Assembly (NCBI GenBank): GCA_035582835.1
Contig: JAYKAV010002386.1
Coordinates: 6,630 to 70,629, forward strand
Direction: 5' to 3'
DNA: 64,000 nucleotides
Origin: Phoebastria nigripes
Lineage: Eukaryota; Chordata; Aves; Procellariiformes; Diomedeidae
The notes under the pieces are model-generated. The model searched no databases and was not told where the DNA came from. It saw only the letters and a list, made by a program, of their open reading frames with translations. This document shows positions 17,178 through 25,720 of this stretch, piece after piece (the first letter of the stretch is position 1; each line of letters starts with the position of its first letter). A program made the translations under genes and the position numbers.

Positions 17178-17199
17178 GTTTTTTTTTTTTTTTTTTTTT
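17178..17199 (+). repeat. Poly-T run
   Basis: A pure T tract of 21 bases starting just after GGTGGTTTG, in the gap between two CpG-rich segments upstream of RFX4. A second T-rich run follows at 17276-17289. Confidence 0.95.
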
Positions 17200-17938
17200 C
17201 AAGTCTTTTCATATTGGTGTTGATGTCGTTAAAAGCAGCCATACTGAGTCAGACCCAAGATCATTATGATCTTTTCATTTTTTTTTTTCTTTTGCCGAAG
17301 GGGAGAGGGAAGGGGGGTAGTCTGGGTGTAGGGCGGGGAGAGGGGGAGAAGAGTGGAAAACGTTGGCTCTGTCCATGGTCAAAGTAATTCAGCTATAATC
17401 CCCCTTTCTCTTCCTCTCCTGGAGCTCTATTCATATTCTAATCACAGCTTTTCCTTCCCTAAACCAGCCACTTTTATCAGAGCCCTAGCTTTGCACTGTT
17501 ACTTCCACTTCCAGCACATACAACCGCATGCAGAATAAGCAACTTTTTCCAGCCTCCGTCCTGCCCCCCTCTCCCCCCGCAACGTGCTAACCCGAAGAGG
17601 GATCCTCGCATCCTCGGGCTAAAGCTGGAAGGGAACACGAGTTTGAAAAGGCACCCGTTTGGTTCTTTATTTCTCCTGGCAATCGGGATCTCCCACCCCG
17701 CTGCTTTCCCCCCAGTCCCACGGAAAGCTCTCCGGGCCAGCCGCTCTCCGCTGGCAGAGAGGCCGGTGGCGGGGCGGCCCCCACCCCGCCTTGCCCTCGC
17801 TCCCCGGGGCCGCGGGGAGACCCATGGGAGTCCCTGCCGCAGATCTGCAACGCCAGCACCGCTCGCCCAGACACTGGCAACTTCTCTCTCCCCTCACCCC
17901 CCCTTCCCTACCCACACACATCGCCCTTTCCCCCCCCC

Positions 17939-17944
17939 TATAAA
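17939..17944 (+). promoter_or_regulatory. RFX4: Possible upstream TATA-like box
   Basis: TATAAA follows a long C-rich run and is 735 bases upstream of the RFX4 start codon. It could direct a longer 5' UTR beginning near 17970. There is no evidence for use; it is the weaker of two candidates. Confidence 0.25.
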
Positions 17945-18030
17945 CTAAGCTTACAAGATATTTGGGAAGCTGTGCAGCTTCCAACGCCATGTGCCCGCGA
18001 AGGATCCCAACCCAGAGCCCACCGGGAGAA

Positions 18031-18077
18031 GGAGGAGGAGGAGGAGGAGGAGGAGGAGGAGGAGGAGGAGGAGGAGG
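18031..18077 (+). repeat. (GGA)n microsatellite, about 15 units
   Basis: An uninterrupted GGA trinucleotide run about 600 bases upstream of the RFX4 start codon. On the opposite strand it is a pure polypyrimidine (TCC) run. It explains the polyserine and polyproline open frames seen on the minus strand. Confidence 0.97.
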
Positions 18078-18195
18078 GGAGCTCGGCGGCGCTGCACGCA
18101 CACCCGGCCGCCCCAAAGAGCACAACCCCAAACCTACTGCCCGTTTGAAGATCTAAGCCAATTTTGATCTCAGGCTGTAATGAGCCAAGGACCTT

Positions 18196-18220
18196 GGGTG
18201 GGGGCTGGGGGAGGGAAGGG
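18196..18220 (+). promoter_or_regulatory. RFX4: G-quadruplex-type G-run cluster
   Basis: Five runs of three to five G separated by loops of only 1-2 bases lie on the coding strand, about 450 bases upstream of the RFX4 start codon. This fits the G3+N1-7 pattern strongly. Whether it folds in cells is inference. Confidence 0.7.
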
Positions 18221-18461
18221 AGGAGTGGAAAGGCCGCTGGAACTTTAAATAAGAAAAACGTTTCTAATGCTCTAATAGAAGAGGGAAGTCGAAGTGTTGG
18301 GATTGCGTAGATCTAAGGCCCCCCTTTTTGGAGGAAAGCTTTTCTTATTCAAAACAGCATCACAATGGGCTTCACATTGAGCCTTGCCACATCCCCATCT
18401 GAGTAGCAGCCATTCATCAGGCTGGCTGGCCTATCAATGACATTTCTCCCATCAGGGCTTC

Positions 18462-18468
18462 TATAAAA
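18462..18468 (+). promoter_or_regulatory. RFX4: Candidate TATA box for the brain-type RFX4 promoter
   Basis: TATAAAA at this position would place a start site near 18490, giving a 5' UTR of about 180 bases before the ATG at 18674. It lies in an unusually AT-rich patch (about 18240-18540) that interrupts the CpG island directly upstream of exon 1, which may mark a conserved core promoter. No start-site data are available; confidence is modest. Confidence 0.4.
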
Positions 18469-18673
18469 TGATGCTTTTTCCCATGAAACATCCGCAAACA
18501 TTTTGACGGGTCTGGCTTTGCCCTGCTGGATTACGGAGTGTCCAACTATCTGCCTCTGCCCTCCCTCCCCACCCCCTCGCCGCCACCCTGCTCCCTCTCC
18601 CCCGCGCATCTCTGAGATAGGGGCTCTCCACACCCCGGGACCTTGGGGCTCCCGTCCCGTCCATGGGAAGAGC

Positions 18674-18716
18674 ATGCATTGCGGGTTGCTGGAGGAACCC
18701 GATATGGACTCCACAG
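18674..18716 (+). CDS. RFX4: RFX4 coding exon 1 (brain-type N-terminus)
   Basis: Encodes MHCGLLEEPDMDST plus the first base of a glutamate codon, ending at CAG before a strong donor GTAAGT (18717). This N-terminus is, from memory, that of the RFX4 isoform expressed in developing brain (often called v3), as opposed to testis isoforms that use other first exons. RFX4 is a nuclear winged-helix protein that binds X-box DNA and regulates ciliogenesis and dorsal midline brain patterning genes. The start is chosen because the peptide matches the known isoform and the frame joins exon 2 exactly. An out-of-frame ATG upstream at 18663 has no comparable support. Confidence 0.95.
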
Positions 18717-19425
18717 GTAAGTCCCCCCCCGCAGGCAGCGGGCTCCTCTCGCACGCCAGGGAGGACTTTTCAACTTGACCGTGGCGGCGGGGGCAGCGCG
18801 GGCGGCAGCGGGGGGGGCCGCCCGCCTTACCGGCCTCGCAGGCAAATGAGCCCGGGCGTGTGCGGGGGAGCGGGGTGCGGGGGGTGCGGCGGCCGCGGGG
18901 GGGGAGCTCTCGCCCCTGGGCTGGAGCCCTGCGGTTGCACTTGCGGATACGATGGAGCAGAGGGTGTTTTTTTTTTCCTTTTTTTTTTTTTCTTTTCTGC
19001 TCCATAGGCCGCCGGCCGGCAAACTTATTTCCTCTCCGCTCCTAGTTTTAGGCGCTCGCTGAGGTTTGAGCGGAGCCTTCCAGAGGGGGGAGAAAACGGG
19101 GTTTATTAGGGAAGATGGTTGGTGGGTTAGGGCGAGCCCAGCACCGAGGTCGTCTTGTCCCGCAGGCAGAGCCGGGGCTGGGCTGCTTTGGAGGGGAGGG
19201 AGTTTGGGGCAGGGCAGGGTGGGTCTCTGCCCCCGCACCGCCAAACGATGACTTGGCCCGTCCGGTAACCGGACGGGAGAAGGGCGGCTGCAGTCCCACC
19301 GGCGAGCGCCGCAAGCGGGGAGAAGCCCCGGCGGGAGGCGAGGGGGACGGGCGCGGCGGAGGGCCCGCTCGCCCCGAGGGCCGCAGCCCGCGCCCTGCCG
19401 CCCGACGGCCGCCTCTGCCGCCCGC

Positions 19426-19450
19426 CCCGGCCCGGCCCGGCCCGGCCCGG
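19426..19450 (+). repeat. (CCCGG)5 short tandem repeat
   Basis: Five perfect CCCGG units followed by GGCGGC-type repeats, in the CpG-rich start of intron 1. Confidence 0.9.
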
Positions 19451-19737
19451 GGGCGGCGGCGGGGCGGCAGGGCGCCGGCTCTCCCCGAGGGCAGGGCCCA
19501 GGCCTAGGTCTTCCCACCGCGGCTGTCAGCCGGCAGCCTCCCGAAACCGCGGCCCCGTCTCCCTCGCTCTCTCCCGCCGGCCGTGCCCGTGCTCCCCCCG
19601 CCCTGCGAAGCCCGGATTCCAGCGGCCGTAACCGCTACGCTCCGTCCGGAGCGCAGCCCCAGCGCGCCCGCATGCAGCGGAGGGCAGGCAGCCGCCACAA
19701 TGACCTCTACGATTTTCATTTATTTTATTAGCACCGA

Positions 19738-19785
19738 AAACACCCCCTCCTCCCCTCCCTTCCTCCCTCCCTCCCTGCCTGCCCA
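19738..19785 (+). repeat. Polypyrimidine CCT/CCCT-rich tract
   Basis: An almost pure C/T stretch of TCCC and CCTCC units at a break between CpG-rich segments in intron 1. It accounts for part of the long open frames on both strands here. Confidence 0.85.
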
Positions 19786-20268
19786 GGCGTTTCCCAGGCG
19801 GACAGCTCGCAGGTTAGGTAGGGCACAGCCCGGGGACGGCTCCCCCGCTGCCCGCTCCTGACCTGCCCCGTCTTCTCCTGCAGCCGCCGTGCCGGCTGCG
19901 ATCGCCGTGTCCGGCTGTGATGGCCGGCACGGCGGCGAGGTGGCCGGGGAGCGGATGGCCGGGCTGCCCCAGCCCCGCCGCAGCCCGCAGCGGGATCGGG
20001 TCCCCCCCGCTCCTCCCCGACGGCCGCGGCGGGACGCGTCCCGGCGCTCCCCCGGGGCGCCCGCAGCTCCGTCCCGGCTCCTCCGGGGTCGCCCGGCGCC
20101 GCGCCGGTGTAGCTGGTGCGGGTGGGGACGGGGCAAGGGGCGGCGGGGCAGGGCAGCCTCGGCCTCGGAGCCGCGTCGCTCCCCGCCGCCCCGAACCCAC
20201 CAAGGGCTTTCCCACCCCTCGCCCCCAACGCGGCCCGAAGGGCATTTTGCAAAATTTAAATATTGATT

Positions 20269-20314
20269 AAAAACAAAACAAAACAAAACAAAACAAAACA
20301 AAACAAAAAAACAA
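20269..20314 (+). repeat. (AAAAC)n microsatellite
   Basis: About eight AAAAC units followed by a longer A-run, directly between two GC-rich blocks of the CpG cluster. No retroelement body is recognised immediately upstream, so I do not call it a retroposon tail. Confidence 0.95.
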
Positions 20315-20689
20315 AGAGAAGGGGAGGGGAGGCTACCCGGCCCTGCTCGGCTGAGCTCGCCGCGGTCCTGGCGCGGGGGGCTCGGCGCACCGGGCGGGCT
20401 CGGCCCCTCGCCGGCCACCGGCGACACCAGCCGGGTTTGGGCCACTTGTCCTGCCGGGGCCCCAGGACAAACCCCGGGGGGTTGTTCCGGGGAGCAAGTT
20501 GCTCGGCGGGGAAGGAATCGTTGTGTTCGGGTCAGAGCGTGTGCAGGAGTTACCAGGGTGTAAAAGAAAGTTGCGCTCTGTCCAGCGGCACTGCCGAGAC
20601 GGAGTTAAGGGCACTGCTGGCAATTTCTCGTTGTCGACAGTAACGGGTCTCTAGGGAAAGAAAAAATCAAACCAAACCAAAAAAGCCCC

Positions 20690-21010
20690 GCGTTTTCTAT
20701 CCCTGCATTCAAAATTGTCCATCCTCAGGCTGAGCCTCCGTACTATTCGTTCCTTAAATTCAGTATGGTTATAATAAATGGCAGCATGATTGATTAAGAT
20801 AATATTAATCAGAAAACACTTTAGTCTTGCTAAACAGATGGCAAGAAAAGTGGAGCTTTGCAGTTGTCTCATTCAGACACCTTAACCTCCCTTTCAGAGC
20901 ACTTAATCCAATTAGCTTTTCTCCTGAGTTTCAGTTGTTATGTAAAGATCCTTTTGCATTGTGGAGAAATATGGCTTCATTGAAAAAAATCAGTCATGTT
21001 TTAATTTCTC
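20690..21010. promoter_or_regulatory. RFX4: Candidate intron 1 enhancer, homeodomain/SOX motif cluster
   Basis: An AT-rich, non-repetitive block between two CpG segments, about 2 kb downstream of exon 1. It contains TGATTGATTAA (20787-20797, PBX/HOX-like), TAATATTAATCA (20800-20811), TAATCC (20904-20909, OTX/bicoid-type) overlapping AATTAG (20910-20915), and CATTGTG (20957-20963, SOX-type core). The density and mix resemble conserved neural enhancers; this is inference from motifs only. Confidence 0.45.
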
Positions 21011-21307
21011 CTTAACAGTTTTTCCCTAAAGCAGCGGGATAAAAAAAAAAAAAAATAATCACCCACGGCTCTAATTTTAAGGCAGGGGAATGGTTTGGTT
21101 CCTTTCCCTTCCCCCAGCAGTGCCTTCTGCTTCCACCGAGTTTAGCTCACGTTCCCCTAACCTGGGCAGTGACCCACGGGGGCTGTCACCAAGCCTAAAC
21201 CGATTTCTGGCCGTCTGGGGACCCGGGAAACCCCCACCCGGCCGCTCCCCGCCTGAGGCCGGGCACCGCGGGGCGGGCTGGCAGCCGGCCGGCGGGGCAG
21301 GGCAGGG

Positions 21308-21330
21308 CAGCGGCAGCGGCAGCGGCAGCG
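21308..21330 (+). repeat. (GGCAGC)n short repeat
   Basis: About four GGCAGC units in a CpG-rich segment of intron 1. Confidence 0.85.
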
Positions 21331-22451
21331 CCCGGCCCCGACGGCCCGGCCCGGGCACGGCGCGGCCGCCCCGGCGGCACCGGCAGCGCTGGCGGGGAGC
21401 TGCCCTCGGAGCTCTCCCGCTGCCCGGGGGGGCACCGCCCTTCTCGGGCTGTTTGCGGCACCTTTCCCCGCATCGTTTCGCNGCCGCCGTTAACTCTGTG
21501 AGGCGCCCGCCCGCCCCCGGCTGCAGTTCCTAAAGCCCGAAACTCCCCCGAGCCGGGCCGGGAGCCGGCGAGCCGCCGGGGGAAGTTTGCAGCCACTGCC
21601 GGGACTCGCCCGCCCGCCCCTTCGCTGTGGGGCACAAAGGGGTCGCCCCGAGGGGGCCGTGCCTGGCTTTTGGGGCTTGCAGGAGCGCGCCCGCCGCCGC
21701 CTGCCCTGCGCTCGGCCCAGCCCTCACCCCACACCGCCGCCGGCCCCCCGACACCTCCGTGCCCGCAGCCTGCCGGGGGCAGCCGGGCCGGGGACCGCTG
21801 CACCGGGATCCCATCGCCTCCCCCGGCAGAGCCCACCGGGGCCCGAGGGAGGGCAGCGGCAGGGTGGGTGCTCGGGGCCGGGCGGGCCAGCAGCACCCGG
21901 GGAGCCCCGGAGGGCGGCTGGGGCGGTGTGGGGGGAGACTTTGCGGGAGATCCCGAGTGTTAATAACAGGTTTCCACGGCCGCAGCCCCCCCTAGTGACA
22001 CCGGCACGGTGAGTGCGAGGCGCTGCCGGCGGGGGGTGCAGGCCCGGGGGCGGGATGGGGCGGCCGCGGCGGCACCGCGGGTTGGCACCCGGCGCAAGGG
22101 GAGAGCCCTCGCCCCGGTGCCGGCACCCCCCGCCGCCCCGCCGGAGCTCTCCCCTCGCCGGACCCCGCACCGGGCCGGGGAGCTGCGTGCGGGGACGCGG
22201 GGGGGCACGGATTTCCCGGGGGGCTGCCACCCTCCCCTTCCCCGCGGCACCCCTGGGGAAGCTCCCCGCCGCAGGGAGCTTCAGGGAGCGGGAGCCGAAG
22301 GAAAAGGAGGCACTTTCTTGGAGTGCGACTTTTCTGCATGACTCAATAAATATCCCTCGTTCTTTCAATGATGTCGGAGCCAGGCAAAAACTCCGCTGGT
22401 TTCAAAGCGCTAGATGGATGAGATCCTTGGGACGTGAAGCTGAGACTTAGG

Positions 22452-22524
22452 AGCTGATCCAAACCCCATTAAAATCAGCAGAAAGCCTTTCAGTGCTCTC
22501 AAGGACGTTGGGATTAGGCCCTTA
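22452..22524. repeat. Decayed palindromic repeat in intron 1
   Basis: The left part GCTGATCCAAACCCCATT and the right part ending GTTGGGATTAGGCCC are imperfect inverse complements: GGGCCTAATCCCAAC on the other strand aligns with the left arm. The 'gatccaaa-ccc-att' and 'ggatcaggccc' signature is that of an old dispersed sauropsid palindrome. It is probably related in type, though not identical in arm sequence, to the copies near POLR3B. Confidence 0.5.
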
Positions 22525-22639
22525 AAGCAGTTTGTGTGAACCACAAAAAGCGGGTTCCAGCGCCTGAGTGGAACACGTTGTGGTGGTGGCCGATTTCGGT
22601 CTATATTCTTACGAATATATGGGTGTTGCAGCAGTAGTG

Positions 22640-22790
22640 GGTGACCTTTTCTATGAGCTTGCCATTTAAAAAGGATCTAGCATATAAGCACTGGTTGAAG
22701 AGAGTTAATGGCTTTCATGTCCTGGTTCAATTAATGAAATCGCCAATATTGATAATAAATACTTGAATGCTAGTTGGGAAAGCAGTTGTG
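22640..22790. promoter_or_regulatory. RFX4: Candidate non-coding regulatory block
   Basis: AT-rich unique sequence just past the CpG cluster with CAATTAATGA (22728-22737) and several AATA/TTGATAATAAAT homeodomain-like words. Weak support, based on motif density alone. Confidence 0.3.
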
Positions 22791-24939
22791 ACATTTCAGA
22801 ACATACGTATAACGCTGAAGTGTGCGACCCTAGGTCTCGATTTTTTTGATCCAAATGAGTGGTTGATTTTGCTGCTGAAAACTGTTTGCTTTGCTTATTG
22901 CAACACAGTTTACTAACAGATAGAGAGGAACTCGCTATTGGCTTTTTTTCTTACTTTCCATGGGTACTTTTCATACCCAAGCAAAAATGTGATTTATTTT
23001 TGTTCCAATAAGTGAAAAAAGTTCTTTACTGTTCCAGGATTTGTGTTTATAAAGGCTCTTACCTGCTGAGCCGTTAAGATGATCCAATGATTCTTCTGAA
23101 TCTTAAATTTGATATGATATGGACGTGCAAAAGAAATACCACTGTTCCTTTACATAATTGAACTTGACTATTTGTCTTACGTCATTTCATATCTTATAAG
23201 ATTTCATACGTGAAAGAAATTGAACAACAACAAAAAAATCAACAAAAACGTTTTCCTGCGGCGTTCCTGCGGACCCTGTTTGCGCAGTAGGGCCCGATCC
23301 TTGGCAGCTCCCTCTGCCTTCAGCAGCAGCAGAACTGGGATCTACACGCAAGTCCCAGCACTGCATCAGGTCTTCATTCCTGAGGGTTTTTTGTAGAAGT
23401 TTGTAAAATCCATGGGGATTTTTTAGAGCTTTGCAAGTTGCTCAAAATTACCTTGAGTTAACAAGTTCATCTTCTGACTCAGAGAAAAGAATGATTTTAT
23501 GATTTATTTGTCTGCTAATGAATTAATTCTAAAATACTTAGGGAGGGGGAATTGCAGTACTTTTCACTGCTCTGCAATCTGTTTGTTAGAAAGAAAAGGT
23601 CTTTAAAAGGATGGAAAGAAAAAAAGAAGTAAAACAAGCTTTTGCATAAGAATAGCCAGACATCTATAGGGAACTATTTCATTTATTTAAGTTACAGTTT
23701 AGGGTTTACAGTCCTCAAGATTTTATTTGGGTAAAACCCACATTAAAGAAGGGACTCTGGATTCAAACAGATCAAACTTTTGTCTGTGAGACTGTAAAGA
23801 AACCCGTAGCCTCAGTTGGTCTATTGCAGCNGCACCTTTACTGTAGTGAACATCTATCGAGCAAAAGATCTTCCTGAAATTAGAAGAGACCATTTTGTGC
23901 TAAGATACGTGTGCTGGGAGTTAGAGCTGTCCCACAGAAGGTCACTGGTACAGTACCCTGCTTCGGCTGGCTTGGTTGCTTTTAGAAAATAAGGCTGTTT
24001 TTCAGCCACTGGTGCAGTGAGTGTGCAGGCAAGGAAGAAGGTTAGCGCAGCTGTAAAATCTGCAGCATCTCCCAGTGTAAACACCTTTGTATTTTTCTAG
24101 CTAAATTTGCAAGTGTTTTGCAAGTTAGGACAGCCATAAGGAGGAGCCTCCCCTGGGGTACTATTTCTATACGTAGGATTTCACCATAGCAAAATAAAGA
24201 CGAAATCGTGGCATCACTGAAATCTGTGCGGTGATGAAACATCAGTACCTCTTCAGATGAAGACTTTTGAAGAGGTGGCCTTAAATACAGCCGGGGTTTG
24301 ATGGTTCATGACAATGCCTTTAGAGCAGCAGTGGGCTGTCATGTAACTAATACAAATATAAGGTCAGTCCTTTGGGGATACTTGATGTGACATTCGAGTC
24401 CAAATAATTAGCTCACAATTCCATGAGCAGTGAGGTTTGTGAATTTTCTGAGTTCACCCACTTGTCTGTTGCCTTGCATCTGTGCTGGATTTTCTATTTG
24501 TTTCATTGTGTCTGAAAATGAATACCCCGTACGATCCGGCCCTGCTGGAGCCCAGCGCCCCGGCGGCTGAGGGGATTTGATTGCTAACATTCCAGTTAGG
24601 ACGATGGATAGCATAAAGGATATTTGATGGCTGAGCGATCCTATAGATAACAAGCATAGGAAGGAAGAGTACGTGGTGATGATTAAGCCAGTGGAGGCCG
24701 GTGTAGGTTTTTTTAATGCATCTGTACTAAAAACACATTTACACACATCTTTTAGGTCCCATAGAATTGTATACATGTCGGAGAGTTTCTGTGAGTGTTT
24801 AAAACTGTCATACAATTTGCTGTTAGAGATGGGTCCTCATCCTGCGATGGCTCCACAAGGGAAACACCTGTTGAAGTCCATGTGTGTGCCTCGGAGAGGG
24901 CAGGTGCCCAGGGTTAGCTTGTAATGATCCCTCCCAACC

Positions 24940-25720
24940 TTGGGAATGTGTAATAACTTAATTGCAGCTATTTTACATGCATAACTAGCAGTCCTGGCCT
25001 GTCTTCATTCCCATTTATTTTCTCCCAGGAGATTTGCAGCAAGAGTGGTTTATTAGCTATAAAATACTAGCCAGTGTTAGAAACGGTGCTTAAAGTCAGT
25101 GGCAGAGTCTTTCTGGGTTGCTGCAAGAGCTGTGGTTTCATTCCCTGTATATAAATAAGTGTTGGGTTAAATATTTTTGGCCATTTGTCCTTTTGTGATG
25201 AAATCAGGAAAAGTGGAGAGGGTTAAACAGAGCCTTGTCTCTCACTGCACCCAGTAAAGAAGAAAAAGCTCATTTGCAGCTTAAATTGCCTCAAGACTGA
25301 AATGCGGGGCTCAGCGCCGTCTCATTTCCTTCACTTCAGCTACAGTTAAGCACTTTGTTTTCTTTTATTGGTAAGTGAACTTAATTTCTCTGAGATGGAA
25401 TTTGTTACAGGAACCAAGGAGTTGCTTCACAGCTATGAATGATGGGTTTGCAATTAATTAGCAGCTTATCCTGAGCATTTTTGTGCAGGATCCCAAATAT
25501 TATGGTAATGGGAAACAATACATTTTAGATAGCTGCGACATTCTCTGAATGAGCAATTCCCTGAAACTTACAGCCCTGGGAATTAGAGGCATTAATTTCA
25601 GAGCGGCAGGCTGGGGACATATGCTGGGGTTTCATCAGTTTTCCAGGCTTGCTGTAGTCTGATGCCACGGTCATCGCTCTGACAAACTCCCTGCTGGAGC
25701 TCTGGGTGCTCATGAACCCC
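24940..25720. promoter_or_regulatory. RFX4: Candidate conserved enhancer in RFX4 intron 1
   Basis: A repeat-free block with many ordered homeodomain and neural factor words: CTCATTTGCA (25269-25278, POU-like), CAATTAATTAG (25451-25461, two overlapping homeodomain sites), AACAAT (25514-25519, SOX-like) and ATTAATTTCA (25591-25600). It has moderate GC and few low-complexity runs, unlike the surrounding intron, which is how deeply conserved non-coding elements usually look. Conservation itself cannot be seen from one sequence. Confidence 0.4.

Larger units (their letters stand above)
15770..22330. promoter_or_regulatory. RFX4: CpG-island cluster around RFX4 exon 1
   Basis: Several dense GC- and CpG-rich segments (about 15.77-17.14, 17.55-18.12, 18.55-18.96, 19.09-20.55 and 21.14-22.30 kb) alternate with AT-rich breaks. 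Together they make a wide unmethylated-type promoter domain, the usual arrangement for developmental transcription factor genes. RFX4 coding exon 1 lies in the middle (18674). The long open frames here on both strands (up to 323 codons) are compositional: stop codons are rare in CpG-rich DNA. The segments at 19.1-20.5 and 21.1-22.3 kb fall downstream of exon 1 and could hold further start sites. Boundaries are by eye. Confidence 0.85.

Noticed and set aside
18546..19517. 323-codon open frame (-) across RFX4 exon 1
   Set aside because: It covers the real exon in antisense, is compositional (Arg/Pro/Ala-rich) and has no recognised domain. An antisense non-coding transcript is possible but not shown.
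19720..20445. 241-codon open frame (-) and overlapping frames
   Set aside because: Crosses the AAAAC microsatellite and CpG-rich sequence; no domain; competing frames on both strands.
21195..21896. 233-codon open frame (-), and the similar one at 21724-22368
   Set aside because: Another stop-poor CpG segment; one codon contains an n; nothing recognisable.
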